DNA of 64,000 nt from Sulfolobales archaeon Acd1. Lineage in GTDB: Archaea > Thermoproteota > Thermoprotei_A > Sulfolobales > Sulfolobaceae. Below, in pieces: positions 9,029-19,488 of the stretch; position 1 is the first letter of the stretch; every line of letters starts with the position of its first letter. The notes under the pieces were generated by a model that worked only from the letters and a program-made list of their open reading frames with translations, was not told the origin of the DNA and did not search any database. The DNA is taken from NCBI GenBank assembly GCA_000389735.1, contig APJY01000001.1, positions 523,064 through 587,063 on the forward strand, written 5' to 3'. The translations under genes were made by a program, and so were the position numbers.

Positions 9029-10535
9029 CGAACTTCACCCTGAACTTCAGGTTGTACTTCTTCTCGTACTTCTTCAGCTTGCTCACAAGCTTCTTATTGA
9101 ACTTCTGCAGGTCGGCCTTAGGGAGGATTATCACGTACTCTCCGTCCTGAGCCTCCACCCTGGCGTCGGGTATGCTCTCCGTTATGAGCTTCTCCAACCT
9201 CACCTGTATCCGGTCGACGGGCTTCACCTTCTTAACGGGGACTATCATGGTCTGTTCGCCGAAGACGTAGATCTCGTACTCGGCCTCGTCGGTCATAAGG
9301 TCCTTGACCTCGACCACCGGCCTCGCCAGGTCCGCCTCCTTGAGGCCACTCGGAACCTTAACCGTCATTTCCAGCGTGTATACCTTCTTGACCGTCCCAG
9401 AATCGATGAAAATGACCGTGTCTAGGATGTTCGGAATAGTCCCGATATCCACCCTCCTTATGAACCTGTGAATCGCGTCGATCGGTGAGGTGGCGTGTAC
9501 TACCCCTATCATCCCGATCCCGGCAAGCCTCAGGTCTATGTAAATCTGGAAGTCGATATCGTTCCGCATTTCGTCGTAAACGGTATAGTCGGGCCTGCTG
9601 AGGAGCAATATGTCGTGTAGCTCCCCCATCTCGGCGTAGTTCTTAGAGTACTGCGTTATTTCAGGGGGTAAGTGCATGTCCCTCGGGGACTCAATCGTCT
9701 TGACGACCTTACCCTTCTCCATATAGAACTCAGCCAGGGCTTGAGCGAAGGTCGTCTTCCCCATGCCTGGCATTCCGGCAATTACGATGCCCTCGGATCT
9801 CTGCTCCAGCCTCCTGATGAGCTTCTCGTCCAGGTTGTAGTCGGAGAGCTTCTTCTTAGTTACGGGCCTCGTTATGGTCATCTCCCAGCCGTCGCTAAGG
9901 GGTGGTCTGGTCACCACCACTCTGTATTTGTCAATCTGTAGAATGATGGAGCCCTTCCTCTCCACCTCCACAAAGGAGTTGGGCGTACTGTTGACCGCCA
10001 TCAGCATCTCCATCAAGTACCTCTTTATTTCGTCGGCGGTAGACGGCTTGTCACCCAGAGTAACGAAGGTCCACTTTCCTGGCACGCCCTTCTTCGCTTT
10101 GGGCAAAGTTCCCTCCTTCAGGTGGACGCTCATCGTGCTCTCATCGAAGTACTTCTCTATTGAGAGACCGGCCGTACTTGGGGCCAAATAGTAGACCTTC
10201 GCGTTCATCGATTCCGCTATCTTCTTCAGGGTAGCGTTACCGACGACCAGCGTGCAGTCGTGGGCGAGGCAGTAATCGACCTCGGCCTCGAAGCTCGGTC
10301 TGTTGATATGCTCTCCGACCACGTCAACAGCGAAAAGGAGCCTCTCCGATAGGTCCCTGAGCCTGTTGATCTCGTCCAGAGCGATTTCAGCTGATACCTT
10401 ACCCTCGGAGACCTCCCGCTCTAACTCCAACAGTAAGGTCTTGTGAACCCAGAAGTTGCCCATTATTCTGTTGTTTTCCACAGCCTCAGCCACGTTGACC
10501 AACAGGGCTGACTTATCAAGTAAATAGTTCTCCAA
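9018..10535 (-). CDS. pina: PINA: PIN-domain hexameric ATPase for Holliday junction migration
   Basis: The 505-residue protein has an N-terminal PIN-like domain (about residues 1-150), a VirB11/PilT-like ATPase with Walker A GMPGMGKTT near residue 255 and an SRPDYTVYDEMRN segment, and a C-terminal KH-like region. This is the layout of PINA from Sulfolobus islandicus, a hexameric motor that promotes Holliday junction branch migration and works with Hjc and Hjm. The TTG start at 10535 is supported by TATAAT at about 10556-10563, 25 bases upstream. It is convergent with hjc. Confidence 0.88.
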   Translation of the reverse strand: MENYLLDKSALLVNVAEAVENNRIMGNFWVHKTLLLELEREVSEGKVSAEIALDEINRLRDLSERLLFAVDVVGEHINRPSFEAEVDYCLAHDCTLVVGNATLKKIAESMNAKVYYLAPSTAGLSIEKYFDESTMSVHLKEGTLPKAKKGVPGKWTFVTLGDKPSTADEIKRYLMEMLMAVNSTPNSFVEVERKGSIILQIDKYRVVVTRPPLSDGWEMTITRPVTKKKLSDYNLDEKLIRRLEQRSEGIVIAGMPGMGKTTFAQALAEFYMEKGKVVKTIESPRDMHLPPEITQYSKNYAEMGELHDILLLSRPDYTVYDEMRNDIDFQIYIDLRLAGIGMIGVVHATSPIDAIHRFIRRVDIGTIPNILDTVIFIDSGTVKKVYTLEMTVKVPSGLKEADLARPVVEVKDLMTDEAEYEIYVFGEQTMIVPVKKVKPVDRIQVRLEKLITESIPDARVEAQDGEYVIILPKADLQKFNKKLVSKLKKYEKKYNLKFRVKFANE

Positions 10536-10593
10536 AGCCCCTTTGTCCCTCGCGGATTATAGAATCCGTCTCTAATAAAAATAGCTTAGGGCT

Positions 10594-11196
10594 TCACGCT
10601 TTAGCCAATCTCAACAGGTACTTGTGGATCGCAGTGGAGTTCGAGAGTTCCGGGTGAAAGGTTGTAGCTATCATGTTGTCCTGCTGAGCGAAAACGACTA
10701 CGTTGTCCAATTTAGAAAGGGCCATGGCTCTTCCCTTAACCTCGACTATGGCTGGGGCCCTGATGAAGACGGTGTGTATCCTGCCCTCGTTAATCGAGGC
10801 TAAGTCCACCTCCGCCTCGAAGCTCTCCCTTTGCCTTCCGTAATAGTTCCTGATCACTTTGACGTCCATAAGGCCTATAAGCGGTTGAGATCTCTTCCCC
10901 ACCTTAGCGTCGGTAACTTCCTTAGCCAACATTATTGCCCCAGCACATGTCCCCAGAACCGGAGTCCCCTCCCTTATCTTGTCCGTTAAGGGCTCCAGGA
11001 GGCCCGCCCTCTTTGCGACTATCCCTATGGTGGTGCTCTCCCCTCCTGGGATGATTAGGGCATCGACGTCCTTCAGATCCTCGGGAAGCTTGACCTCAAC
11101 CACTTCACCCTGATAGCCGAGTTCCTTCATGGCCCTGTAGGTCATCAAGGCGTGTTCCTCGACGCTCCCCTGATAGGCGACAATTCCGACCTTCAC
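10594..11196 (-). CDS. pdxT: Pyridoxal 5'-phosphate synthase, glutaminase subunit PdxT
   Basis: The 200-residue class I glutamine amidotransferase supplies ammonia to PdxS. It has the oxyanion segment [11 protein letters not shown], the nucleophile motif [10 protein letters not shown] (Cys near residue 80) and the FHPELS motif with catalytic His and Glu near the end. The GTG start overlaps the pdxS stop by four bases, with GGTGAG upstream as a ribosome binding site, so the genes are coupled. Confidence 0.95.
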   Translation of the reverse strand: MKVGIVAYQGSVEEHALMTYRAMKELGYQGEVVEVKLPEDLKDVDALIIPGGESTTIGIVAKRAGLLEPLTDKIREGTPVLGTCAGAIMLAKEVTDAKVGKRSQPLIGLMDVKVIRNYYGRQRESFEAEVDLASINEGRIHTVFIRAPAIVEVKGRAMALSKLDNVVVFAQQDNMIATTFHPELSNSTAIHKYLLRLAKA

Positions 11197-12209
11197 AGTC
11201 CCCTCACCTGCATCAGCTCCTCGGGCTTGAGCTGCCTTATGTCTATACCCATCATGGTCTTACTCTCACTGATCGTTTTCTGAGCCTCGAGAACAACCTC
11301 CGGCTTATCCCAGGAGGAGGTGGCGAGGACTATGGCTAGAGCCCTCTGCTCTGGATCCTGGCTCTTGAATATCCCAGACCCGACGAATATGCCGTCGGCA
11401 CCCAACCACATCATGAGGGCCGCGTCGGCGGGGGTGGCTATCCCTCCAGCGGCGAAGTTGACCACCGGGAGCCTCCCCAGCTTGGCCGTCAAGTCGACGA
11501 GCTGGACGGGGACCTGGAACTCCCTGGCCTTCTTGAGTCTTTCCTCCGGCAACAACGATCTTAACTCCCTCAGCTGCTTCATCACTATCCTCATGTGTTT
11601 CACTGCCTCGCTCACGTTCCCAGTACCGGGCTCACCCTTGGTCCTTATCATGGCCGCACCCTCGGCTATCCTCCTTAGGGCCTCACCGAGATCTCTGGCG
11701 CCGTTGACGAAGGGAACTCTGAACTCCCACTTGTTTATGTGGTGCTCTTCGTCCGCTGGGGTCAACACCTCGCTCTCGTCTATCATGTCTACCCCTAGGG
11801 CCTCAAGGACCTTGGCCTCATAGTAGTGCCCGATCCTAACCTTAGCCATCACGGGAATGGTGATCGAGTTCATCACTTCCTCAATAACCTTCGGGTCAGC
11901 CATCCTGGCCACGCCGCCCGCCTTCCTAACGTCGTAGGGAAGCTTGTCCAAGACCATCACCGCGACCGCCCCCGCGTTCTCCGCAATGGTGGCCTGCTCA
12001 ACGTTGGTTACGTCCATAACCACTCCTCCCTTCTGGAAGACGGGGAAAGCGTGTCTCACCATAGTAGTAGCTTGAGCGGGAAGCTTGAGGTCCTTCTTGA
12101 ACTCAGGGTAGTACTCCAGGAGGCCGGCCTCCTTGATTACGTCCTTGATCTCAGCCAACTTGTAAAAGAACTCCTCCACTTCCCAGAAAGAGAGCTCGTA
12201 CAGCCTCAT
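11193..12209 (-). CDS. pdxS: Pyridoxal 5'-phosphate synthase subunit PdxS
   Basis: The 338-residue TIM barrel makes PLP from ribose 5-phosphate, glyceraldehyde 3-phosphate and ammonia. Family segments are clear: [57 protein letters not shown], and [20 protein letters not shown] with the phosphate site. The frame extends to a TTG at 12218, but CTTAAATAG at 12232-12240 (minus strand) is 27 bases before the ATG at 12209, so that ATG is preferred. First gene of a pdxS-pdxT operon. Confidence 0.95.
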   Translation of the reverse strand: MRLYELSFWEVEEFFYKLAEIKDVIKEAGLLEYYPEFKKDLKLPAQATTMVRHAFPVFQKGGVVMDVTNVEQATIAENAGAVAVMVLDKLPYDVRKAGGVARMADPKVIEEVMNSITIPVMAKVRIGHYYEAKVLEALGVDMIDESEVLTPADEEHHINKWEFRVPFVNGARDLGEALRRIAEGAAMIRTKGEPGTGNVSEAVKHMRIVMKQLRELRSLLPEERLKKAREFQVPVQLVDLTAKLGRLPVVNFAAGGIATPADAALMMWLGADGIFVGSGIFKSQDPEQRALAIVLATSSWDKPEVVLEAQKTISESKTMMGIDIRQLKPEELMQVRGL

Positions 12210-12259
12210 TCCTATCAAAGATTGCCTGCCTACTATTTAAGCAATTTCTCTCATGTTAG

Positions 12260-12284
12260 AAAAAACTCCAGGTATCGACACCTG
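12260..12284 (-). terminator. Hairpin plus T-run after the S26e gene
   Basis: On the minus strand CAGGT and ACCTG (12269-12273 and 12280-12284) pair around a six-base middle, and GAG then TTTTTT follows at 12265-12260. This looks like an intrinsic terminator about 100 bases past the S26e stop and just before the pdxS promoter. Archaeal termination mostly relies on T-runs, so the hairpin may be incidental. Confidence 0.4.
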
Positions 12285-12385
12285 AGGAGATCTCTAAGAA
12301 AGAAGCGTTATGTTCTGTTGAAAAGCTGGGCTAAACGGAAAAGAGTCAACGTAAGTCAAGAGCGTTAAGGACGAATAGCGAGGTT

Positions 12386-12673
12386 TCAGCCCAGAGGGGC
12401 CTTCTGCTTCCTTTCCTCCTCCGCCCTTATCCTTATGATGCCGAAGTGTACGGCGCAGTTGATGCAGTAGCACTTCGTTACTGGGTACCTCATTATGATG
12501 GCACCCTTCTTCTCCAGCTCCGCTGCTAAGGCAGGATCGACGGGACTGTAGTACCTGGTCACGCATATGGCCTTGTCCTCGGGGATCCTCGCGCCGCAGT
12601 TGTCGCAGGCTATGTAACCGATGTGACCCTTATCGCCCTTCCTTCTGCCCCTGTTCTCCCTCTTCTTGGGCAA
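12386..12673 (-). CDS. rps26e: Small ribosomal subunit protein S26e
   Basis: The 95-residue basic protein has the S26e layout: a Lys/Arg-rich N-terminus, CDNCG near residue 24, an IPEDKAI segment, and a second Cys pair in CYCINC near residue 68 followed by CAVHFGIIRIR. The Cys pairs bind zinc. It is an archaeal/eukaryotic small-subunit protein. The TTG start at 12673 lies about 28 bases after an AAAAATAAAT TATA element at the end of proS, a good leaderless promoter. Confidence 0.88.
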   Translation of the reverse strand: MPKKRENRGRRKGDKGHIGYIACDNCGARIPEDKAICVTRYYSPVDPALAAELEKKGAIIMRYPVTKCYCINCAVHFGIIRIRAEEERKQKAPLG

Positions 12674-12707
12674 GCGACCCGACCTCGCTTTATCGCCTCA
12701 TTTATTT

Positions 12708-14153
12708 TTAATAAGTTTTTGCGACTCTCAGGAGGCTCTTAGCCTCATTCCCGCAGACCACGCACTTCCCCTCCACCTTCACCTCACCCACGGGGGAACC
12801 GAGCACTCTGGCCTGAAGCTCGTCCTCCAACTTAAGGCCGCACTCGTCCCTTCCGCACCAGGGGACTTCCACCACGCCCGCCTTAGCCTCCAGTAACTTC
12901 TTGGCCTCGTCCAGGGTGTTGGCCCTCTTTATCTTGGAGTTCAGGAATTCCCAGGCCCTCTTCTTCAGGTTCTCGTATATCTCCCTCATTAACGAGTTCA
13001 CCTCGCTCACCAGGTTCTCCTTCTTCACGGACCTACCCTCGAAAGTGTCCCTCCTCTTCAGGAAAACCGCCCCCTCCTTAAGCTCCCTCGGGCCGACCTC
13101 CGCCCTAATGGGAACCCCCTTAAGCTCCCACACGTAGAACTTCTCTCCTGGCGTTTTGTCCCTGTCCTCGTCAATTACCGCCTTAATGCCGGTATCGTTA
13201 AGGACCTTCATTATCTCCCTCGCGTACTCGAAGACCTTCTCGGTCCCCTCCTCGGTCTTCGCCGGTATTGGGATCACCACCACCTTAATGGGGGCTATGT
13301 AAGGGTTGAGCACTGGGCCGTGGTCGTCGCCGTTTACGGCTATCGACGCTGCGACGACTCTATCGGAAACGCCGTAGCTGGTCTGGTGCGGGTAATCCAA
13401 AGTGCCGTCCTTCTTCTGGATCTTGTAATCGAAGGCCTTGGTGAAGTGCGTGCCGAGGTGATGCACGGTACCAATTTGGAGCACCCTGGAGTCAGGCATG
13501 ACGGTGTCGAAGGCGATAGTGAAGACCGCCCCAGCGAACTTGTCCCACTCAGGCCTGCGGGAGATGATGTAGGGAATGCCCAAGATGTCAAAGAACTTCT
13601 TGTATATTTCAACCGCCTCCCAGACCTGCCTCTCCGCGTCCTCGTAAGTCTCGTGGAGAGTGTGGGCCTCCTTGAACGTCGTGACTTCCCTGAGCCTTAT
13701 CATCGGCCTCGTTGCCTTGGTCTCGTACCTGAACACGCTGACTATTTGGTAAAGCTTCTTGGGTAACTGCCTGTAGCTCTTGTACCAGAGGCTCTCGAAG
13801 TAAGTTATCGCCACCTCGCTAGTCGGCCTTAGGGCGAGCTTTACGTCGAGCTGCTCATGGCCTCCCATAGTGACCCAGAAGACCTCCCCCTCGAATCCCC
13901 TAATGTGCTCGCTCTCCTTCCTCAACAGATCCTCCGGGATCAGCAGGGGGAACAGGACCTCCTCGTGGCCCGTGCCGTCCAAAAGGTTCCTTATTATCTC
14001 GATTATGTTCTTCCTGAGCCGGAACCCGTATGGCGTCCAAACTCCCATTCCCTTAACTGGATAACGGCCATAATCGTAGAACTCTCCCTCAGAGAGCACC
14101 CTGTCGAACCACTCTGAGAAGTTGTTCTCCCACTTCTCTCTTGAAACCTTCAC
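12708..14153 (-). CDS. proS: Prolyl-tRNA synthetase
   Basis: The 481-residue class II synthetase is of the short archaeal/eukaryotic type without an editing insert. Motif 2 ([26 protein letters not shown]) and motif 3 region, the anticodon-binding domain ([18 protein letters not shown]) and the C-terminal zinc domain with Cys residues ([10 protein letters not shown] and [10 protein letters not shown]) are visible, as is the C-terminal tyrosine typical of this type. The start is GTG. It is upstream of S26e on the same strand with a 34-base gap that contains a new promoter. Confidence 0.95.
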   Translation of the reverse strand: MKVSREKWENNFSEWFDRVLSEGEFYDYGRYPVKGMGVWTPYGFRLRKNIIEIIRNLLDGTGHEEVLFPLLIPEDLLRKESEHIRGFEGEVFWVTMGGHEQLDVKLALRPTSEVAITYFESLWYKSYRQLPKKLYQIVSVFRYETKATRPMIRLREVTTFKEAHTLHETYEDAERQVWEAVEIYKKFFDILGIPYIISRRPEWDKFAGAVFTIAFDTVMPDSRVLQIGTVHHLGTHFTKAFDYKIQKKDGTLDYPHQTSYGVSDRVVAASIAVNGDDHGPVLNPYIAPIKVVVIPIPAKTEEGTEKVFEYAREIMKVLNDTGIKAVIDEDRDKTPGEKFYVWELKGVPIRAEVGPRELKEGAVFLKRRDTFEGRSVKKENLVSEVNSLMREIYENLKKRAWEFLNSKIKRANTLDEAKKLLEAKAGVVEVPWCGRDECGLKLEDELQARVLGSPVGEVKVEGKCVVCGNEAKSLLRVAKTY

Positions 14154-14206
14154 GTAAGGGAGAGACTTCCGTCAGAATAAAACGTTTTCAAAAAACCCTT
14201 TTGTCT

Positions 14207-14518
14207 TTAGAACTTCGCGAATAACATGAGTACGGCGAACAGGATCCCGTATACGGCTATTCCCTCGCCCAGAGCCACGAATATCAGGACTGTTCCGAAC
14301 ATCTCCCTCTTCTCTGAAAGCACTCCGATGCCGGCAGCGGCTGACATGCCTACTGCCACGCCAGCGCCGATAGCGGCTAGGCCTACAGCTAGTCCAGCAC
14401 CAATGTTTATTCCCATAAAACCAGAGGGCGTGTCAGCTGGGCTCTGTGCGGCGCTCACCAAGGCGGTTGCCGTTCCAAGAAGGAGGGCTATAAGAAGGGC
14501 CTTAGAGAGCGTTCTCAT
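14207..14518 (-). CDS. atpK: A-type ATPase proteolipid (c) subunit
   Basis: The 103-residue protein has a cleavable-looking N-terminal hydrophobic segment (about 1-23) and then a two-helix hairpin rich in Gly and Ala. The ion-carrying glutamate lies in [10 protein letters not shown] near residue 84. It forms the membrane rotor ring. It is last in the ATPase gene row (epsilon lies 13 bases upstream), matching the SulfoATPase order with the proteolipid at the end. Confidence 0.92.
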   Translation of the reverse strand: MRTLSKALLIALLLGTATALVSAAQSPADTPSGFMGINIGAGLAVGLAAIGAGVAVGMSAAAGIGVLSEKREMFGTVLIFVALGEGIAVYGILFAVLMLFAKF

Positions 14519-14531
14519 GGAGGTTCACCAT

Positions 14532-14696
14532 TCAGTGATGTATTTGATTTAAAACTGTTTTCTTCATCTCCTCTAAGGATGACTTCAACGCCTGCTTCAG
14601 CTTCTCGTACTCTTCATTAAGCTTCTTGTCCGCCTCTGCCTTCTTCTCGCTTAAGGTTTGCAGAAGAATCGAATGGTACTTACTCTCCTCTAGCAT
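14532..14696 (-). CDS. A-type ATPase epsilon chain (short coiled-coil subunit)
   Basis: A 54-codon frame from ATG at 14696 to TGA at 14532 fills the gap between subunits D and c. It codes for a highly charged, heptad-like coiled coil (about residues 13-47: SEKKAEADKKLNEEYEK and onward). The S. acidocaldarius SulfoATPase operon has a roughly 7-kDa epsilon gene exactly here. TTTTTAAT at 14719-14726 is about 26 bases before the ATG, a near-perfect leaderless promoter. It is easy to miss because of its size. Confidence 0.8.
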   Translation of the reverse strand: MLEESKYHSILLQTLSEKKAEADKKLNEEYEKLKQALKSSLEEMKKTVLNQIHH

Positions 14697-14729
14697 CAGC
14701 AACGTGAAAATTTTACAGATTAAAAACTC

Positions 14730-15356
14730 TCATCTTTTCCTCTGCAATATCTTCCTTATCATCTTCAGCCTTATGAACTCCTCCCTAGTGCGATCCGACA
14801 GAACGCCGGCAACGAACTTTATGTTCCTCCTTATGTTCGGGAGAATGTAGTTATCTATTGCGTTTATCAACCTCTGTGTTTTCCTCAACTCCTCCGCGAG
14901 CATCCTTATAGCTGTCTCTTTCTCCACTAGCTCCAATACTTTGTCCAGGGCCTCCGCCATCTCGAGGTGGGCCGAGTAGAGTAACGGTGAGACCTCGGCG
15001 GAGCCGTAAAAGGGCTTGTTCACGGTCTGCTTGTCCAGCCTAAGGACGGTGACCTTGACGCCGAAAAGGTTCCTTGTCTGAGGAATCACTGTGAGGTTTG
15101 AGGGCGCCGCGGCGGCTAGTAACTCCACGCTGTGAATCCCCTGAGAGGTCGCGCCCATGAGGAAATGCGAGTAGATCTCTTTGAGTAGTGAGCTCACCTC
15201 GTTGTACGTCCTCTCGTACTCGGCTATGTAAGTCCTTAAGTAAATCAGTAGAACTTCTCTCTTGCTTTCGAGAAGTCGCTTCACCTGCTGTACTAGCCTT
15301 AGCTGCCTCCTCAGACTGATCAGGTTTATCTTAGTCGGAAGGACCCTCTGGCTCAT
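14730..15356 (-). CDS. atpD: A-type ATPase subunit D
   Basis: The 208-residue protein is the central rotor stalk. It has long N- and C-terminal coiled-coil helices ([31 protein letters not shown]-type opening and [19 protein letters not shown]-type ending) with a beta-containing middle, as usual for subunit D. Its ATG overlaps the atpB stop by four bases (ATGA), so the two are translationally coupled. Confidence 0.92.
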   Translation of the reverse strand: MSQRVLPTKINLISLRRQLRLVQQVKRLLESKREVLLIYLRTYIAEYERTYNEVSSLLKEIYSHFLMGATSQGIHSVELLAAAAPSNLTVIPQTRNLFGVKVTVLRLDKQTVNKPFYGSAEVSPLLYSAHLEMAEALDKVLELVEKETAIRMLAEELRKTQRLINAIDNYILPNIRRNIKFVAGVLSDRTREEFIRLKMIRKILQRKR

Positions 15357-16762
15357 GAGGCCTGCGCCTGTGACTTATACTTCGGGTGGTACTTCTTGAT
15401 CTGTTCGGGTTTGAGCTGAACCAGCTCGCTCTCTGGTAATATCGACAGCACCTCCCAGCCTATATCGAGGGTCTGCTCGATGCTCCTGTTCTCGTTCAAC
15501 CCCTGCTGTATGAACCTTCTCTCGAAGGCGTCACCGAACAACAGGTATTTCCTGTCCGTCTCAGAAAGCGAGTCCTCGCCTATTATTGAGGCGAGACCTC
15601 TAACCTCCACCGCCCTCGCGTAGGCAGCGAAGAGCTGGTTGGCCAGTTCCTTGTGGTCGTCCCTGGTCTTCCCGGCGCCTATTCCGTCCCTCATCAGCCT
15701 CGAGAGGCTCATGAGCACGTTAATCGGCGGGTAAATCCCCTTGTTGTGTAAGCTCCTGTCGAGGACTATCTGTCCCTCCGTTATGTAACCTGTCAGGTCG
15801 GGTATAGGGTGGGTCATGTCGTCGTTAGGCATGGTTAGGATGGGCATCTGAGTAATCGATCCTTTCTTCCCCTTCACTTTGCCGGCCCTCTCGTAAATTG
15901 TCGCCAGGTCGGTGTACATGTAGCCCGGATAGCCACCCCTTCCGGGAACCTCTTCCTTCGAGGCGGATAACTCACGCAGGGCCTCACAGTAGTTGGTCAT
16001 ATCGATGAGTATCGCTAGGACGTGCATGTCCTGCTCGAAGGCCAGATACTCAGCTAATGTCAATGCCGTCCTGGGAGTCAGGATCTTTATAGAGGGGGGC
16101 TGATTGGCGAAGGTAGCTACCATCGCGACCCTGTTTATCGCACCCGTCTCCTCGAAGAACTTCCTGAAGAAGAGGAACTCGTCGTACCTCACTCCAATGG
16201 CCGCGAACACGACGGCGAAGTTGGACTCCTCACCTCTCACTGTCGCTTGTCTAGCTATTTGGGCCGCCAACAGGTTTGAGGGCAGACCGCTCCCGCTGAA
16301 AATGGGCAGCTTCTGGCCCCTCAGCAGGGAGTTAAGGCCGTCTATAGCGGAAACGCCGGTCTGTATGAACTCCTCAGGGTAATCCCTCATCGCCGGGTTT
16401 ATCGGGTCACCGTTTATGTCCCTCTTCTCGCCCTTGATTATGGGAGGACCTCCGTCAAGCGGGTCGCCAAGAGGGCTCATTATCCTACCGAGCATCTCCT
16501 CGGAGATCTTGACCTCCAGACCCTTCCCAAGGAAGCGTGCTTTCGTGCCCGTGGGGGAGATCCCGGTGGTGCCCTCGAAGACCTGAACCACCGCCATGTC
16601 GTTATAGCTGTCGACCACCATCCCCCTTCTCTTGCTTCCGTCGGGCATCTCTATGTCCACCAGTTCTTGATAGGCGGCGTCCCCTACGCCCTTAACGACC
16701 ATCAAAGGCCCTTTGATCATCGAGATGTTGCTGTACTCCCTGATGTTGAGCTGGACCGTCAT
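15353..16762 (-). CDS. atpB: A-type ATPase subunit B
   Basis: The 469-residue non-catalytic nucleotide-binding subunit alternates with subunit A in the head. It lacks a true Walker A P-loop, having [15 protein letters not shown] instead, as expected for subunit B. PSLRL-like features include the beta-barrel N-terminus ([12 protein letters not shown]) and [17 protein letters not shown] near the C-terminus. It overlaps atpA and atpD by four bases each. Confidence 0.95.
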   Translation of the reverse strand: MTVQLNIREYSNISMIKGPLMVVKGVGDAAYQELVDIEMPDGSKRRGMVVDSYNDMAVVQVFEGTTGISPTGTKARFLGKGLEVKISEEMLGRIMSPLGDPLDGGPPIIKGEKRDINGDPINPAMRDYPEEFIQTGVSAIDGLNSLLRGQKLPIFSGSGLPSNLLAAQIARQATVRGEESNFAVVFAAIGVRYDEFLFFRKFFEETGAINRVAMVATFANQPPSIKILTPRTALTLAEYLAFEQDMHVLAILIDMTNYCEALRELSASKEEVPGRGGYPGYMYTDLATIYERAGKVKGKKGSITQMPILTMPNDDMTHPIPDLTGYITEGQIVLDRSLHNKGIYPPINVLMSLSRLMRDGIGAGKTRDDHKELANQLFAAYARAVEVRGLASIIGEDSLSETDRKYLLFGDAFERRFIQQGLNENRSIEQTLDIGWEVLSILPESELVQLKPEQIKKYHPKYKSQAQAS

Positions 16763-18546
16763 GCTTTCACCTCCGAGGCTAGCTGATCGAACCTGGCATT
16801 TATAGCTTGTATGAGCTGATCTATCTTCTGTAGCTCATCGTTCTTCACCGTGAACTTAACCCTATTCATTTCCGCGACCAAGTCCTGGTTGGCCTCCATG
16901 ATCTTCTTCGTGGGAACTCCCTTAGCAACCAGCTCGCTGGCCCTACTGTAGAAGGTGACTATCATCCTCATCATTTTGGCCTGTTTCTGCGGGGAGGCGA
17001 AGGCGTCAATGTCGTCGAAAGCGTTCTGCTGTAAAAACGCGACCCTAATGATCCTGGCGACCTCAAGGGTCAATTTGTCCTTCTCTGCCAGGGATTCAGG
17101 GCCGACGAGCCTGACTATCTGTCTGAGCTCATCTTCCCTCACCAACAGCCCCATCATTAAGTCCCTCATGCTCTTCCACTCAGGGTCGACGTTCTTGTGC
17201 CACCATGTGGCTACTAGGTCCACGTAAGCCGAGAAGCCCTGAAGCCAGTTGATCGCCGGGTAGTGCCTCTGCTGGGCTAACGAAACGTCTAAGGGCCAGA
17301 AGACCCTCACGAACCTGAGCGTGTTGCTCGTGACGGGCTCCGTGAAGTCCCCTCCGGGCGGTGAGACGGATGAGGCTATGGTGACCGAGCCCATCCTTTC
17401 GGGGTTACCTAACGTTATCACCCTCCCCGCCCTCTCGTAGTACTCCGCGAGCCTAGAGGCCAGGTAGCTCGGGAACCCTTCCTCGGCGGGCATCTCCTCC
17501 ATTCTTCCAGCCAGGTCCCTGAGGGCCTCAGCCCACCTGGAGGTGCTGTCAGCGACCAGCAGAACGTCGTACCCTTGGTCCCTAAAGTACTCCGCTATTG
17601 TTGCACCAACGTAGATGCTCGCCTCCCTGGCGGCCACTGGCATATTAGAGGTGTTAGCGATCAACACAGTCCTCTGTAACAGCGGTTTTCCGGTCCACGG
17701 GTCCTTGAGTTTGGGGAAGCTCCTCAGCTCGTCCGTCATCTCGTTGCCCCTCTCGCCGCAGCCCACGAAGACTACGACCCTAGCTGACGACCATTTGGCC
17801 AACGATTGCAACGTCACTGTCTTGCCTGAGCCGAAGGGTCCTGGAATTGCACCGTTTCCTCCCTTTGCCATAGGGAATATCGTGTCCAGAACCCTCACTC
17901 CAGTGAGCAACGGCTCAACAGGCTCGAGCTTCTGCTTGTAGGGCCTCGGGAACCTGACGGGCCACCTGTGGTACATCTTCAGCTCCTTGGTATCGCCGTT
18001 CTGATCCACCGTCGCTATCGCTTCCTCGACGGTGTAGTCGCCCTCAGAGGCTAAGGATTTCAGGGTGCCGTGGACGTTAGGAGGCACTAATATTCTATGC
18101 TCTATGAGTTCGGTCTCCTGGACCGTCCCAAGTATGTCGCCCGGGCCTACCTTGTCGCCTGGCTTCAGGTTCTTATTGGGGACGAAGTGCCATTTCTTGT
18201 TCCTGTCCAAGGCGGGTACATCAATGCCCCTCGCCACGAAGGGCGACTTCGATAGATCTCCGATCGTGCTCAAGGGCCTTTGAACACCGTCGTATATGAC
18301 GCCGAGCATTCCGGGCCCCAGTTCGACCGATAACGGTGCCCCTGTTCCGTAGACGGGCTCGCCAGGCTTGAGGCCGCTGGTGCTCTCGTAGACCTGGATG
18401 AACGCCCTGTCACCTTCGATCCTCGTTATCTCGCCGACCAGTTTCAGTTCTCCGACTCTCACAAGCTCGTACATCATCGCGTTCCTCATTCCTTCCGCGA
18501 CGACGAGGGGACCGTTTATCCTGACTATCTTTCCTACCGCGGACAT
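16759..18546 (-). CDS. atpA: A-type ATPase catalytic subunit A
   Basis: The 595-residue catalytic subunit has an N-terminal barrel, the non-homologous insert typical of A/V-type A subunits, a Walker A GPFGSGKT near residue 236, a GCGERGNEM segment with the catalytic glutamate, and a Walker [18 protein letters not shown] prefer the ATG at 18546 over the adjacent GTG at 18549; it shares one base with the atpE stop (TGATG). It makes or uses ATP in step with proton flow. Confidence 0.95.
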   Translation of the reverse strand: MSAVGKIVRINGPLVVAEGMRNAMMYELVRVGELKLVGEITRIEGDRAFIQVYESTSGLKPGEPVYGTGAPLSVELGPGMLGVIYDGVQRPLSTIGDLSKSPFVARGIDVPALDRNKKWHFVPNKNLKPGDKVGPGDILGTVQETELIEHRILVPPNVHGTLKSLASEGDYTVEEAIATVDQNGDTKELKMYHRWPVRFPRPYKQKLEPVEPLLTGVRVLDTIFPMAKGGNGAIPGPFGSGKTVTLQSLAKWSSARVVVFVGCGERGNEMTDELRSFPKLKDPWTGKPLLQRTVLIANTSNMPVAAREASIYVGATIAEYFRDQGYDVLLVADSTSRWAEALRDLAGRMEEMPAEEGFPSYLASRLAEYYERAGRVITLGNPERMGSVTIASSVSPPGGDFTEPVTSNTLRFVRVFWPLDVSLAQQRHYPAINWLQGFSAYVDLVATWWHKNVDPEWKSMRDLMMGLLVREDELRQIVRLVGPESLAEKDKLTLEVARIIRVAFLQQNAFDDIDAFASPQKQAKMMRMIVTFYSRASELVAKGVPTKKIMEANQDLVAEMNRVKFTVKNDELQKIDQLIQAINARFDQLASEVKA

Positions 18547-19121
18547 CACTTCTCACCGAAGAGCACGGAGGCTATTTGGCCTTTCAGATCTTCAAAAACT
18601 TGAATTAAAACTAAATCTAGTGAGTAATCCTTACTGAGTCCCTCGTTTGGGTACGAAACCCTCAGACCCCCGGAGATCCCTTTGTCCTCCACAACCTCAA
18701 CGTTCATACCTTCGACAGCTTCCTTAACGATTCCGACGTCGTTCGGCGAGCAGTGGATCACCGCCCCATCCTTCGCTAGCCTCCTGGCTAAGGACTTGAT
18801 TACCTCCTTATACTCGTCCGTCCTCACGAACTCGCGGATAAGCTTGTCCTTGGCCTGAGAAAAGACCTTCTCCAGCCAGACCTCTTTCTGCTGGCTCACG
18901 GTCCTCTTGACGTCTACCTCCAGCTTGGCCTTCTCACCCTCCAACCTCTCCCTCGCCCTCGTCAAGTAACTCAACAGCTTGCCCTGGAAGTCCGACACGA
19001 GGGCCTTGTAGTTATGGTCCAGTTCGTTTTTAGCCGCCTCAAAGGCCTTCGCCAGATCCGTCTCGTACCTCTTGAACTCGTCATTAACCACCCGAGTGAC
19101 GAGTGAGTCGAAGTCCGCCAA
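18546..19121 (-). CDS. atpE: A-type ATPase subunit E (peripheral stalk)
   Basis: The 191-residue protein has a long charged N-terminal helix (roughly residues 15-75) and a globular alpha/beta C-terminal half with [19 protein letters not shown], the usual end of A-ATPase subunit E. It forms the outer stalk. It starts at TTG, six bases after the atpF stop. Confidence 0.85.
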   Translation of the reverse strand: MADFDSLVTRVVNDEFKRYETDLAKAFEAAKNELDHNYKALVSDFQGKLLSYLTRARERLEGEKAKLEVDVKRTVSQQKEVWLEKVFSQAKDKLIREFVRTDEYKEVIKSLARRLAKDGAVIHCSPNDVGIVKEAVEGMNVEVVEDKGISGGLRVSYPNEGLSKDYSLDLVLIQVFEDLKGQIASVLFGEK

Positions 19122-19127
19122 CGGTTA

Positions 19128-19430
19128 TCACCCAAACCCTAAGGCTTTCATTAATAGGCTTTTGGTGTCGATCGGCTTCGACTCGCTGAAGGGCGAGGGT
19201 ATTATTGATACTAGGGGCCTCTTCATGCCCGCTATGATTTCCTCCACCTTCTCCTTAACGACGTTGTACAGATCATAGGTTATTAGGAGGAGCTCGACGT
19301 CCTCCCTTTTCCTTATCTCGTTTATCCTGTCGGGCAAAAGCTCTGGGTTCTCGAGGACTTCGCCCTCCGCCCCTAAAAGCCTATAGAGGTTCGTGGTGTA
19401 CTTGTCGCCGATGACGTAAATTTTCCCCAT
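19128..19430 (-). CDS. atpF: A-type ATPase subunit F
   Basis: The 100-residue protein has the Rossmann-like F-subunit pattern: KIYVIGDKYTTNLYRLLG at the start, LLLITYDLYNVVKEKVEEI in the middle, and a PLVSIIPSPFSESKP segment. It regulates the central stalk. It is the first gene of the minus-strand ATPase operon, with a TATA box at 19455-19461 about 28 bases upstream. Confidence 0.88.
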   Translation of the reverse strand: MGKIYVIGDKYTTNLYRLLGAEGEVLENPELLPDRINEIRKREDVELLLITYDLYNVVKEKVEEIIAGMKRPLVSIIPSPFSESKPIDTKSLLMKALGFG

Positions 19431-19454
19431 TCCGACCTGCTCTACCGGCCAACA

Positions 19455-19461
19455 TTTTTAA
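19455..19461. promoter_or_regulatory. Shared TATA box between atpF and atpI
   Basis: One TTTTTAA(A) element sits between the divergent ATPase transcription units, about 28 bases from the atpF ATG on the minus strand and about 31 bases from the atpI ATG at 19489 on the plus strand. No second TATA-like element is visible in the short gap, so both directions probably use the same near-symmetric box. Confidence 0.55.
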
Positions 19462-19488
19462 ACAGTTATGGATCACGTTGAGACGACA

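Noticed and set aside
12285-12385. C/D box guide RNA downstream of the S26e gene
   Set aside because: Isolated CTGA words occur, but no RTGATGA C box at proper distance was found.
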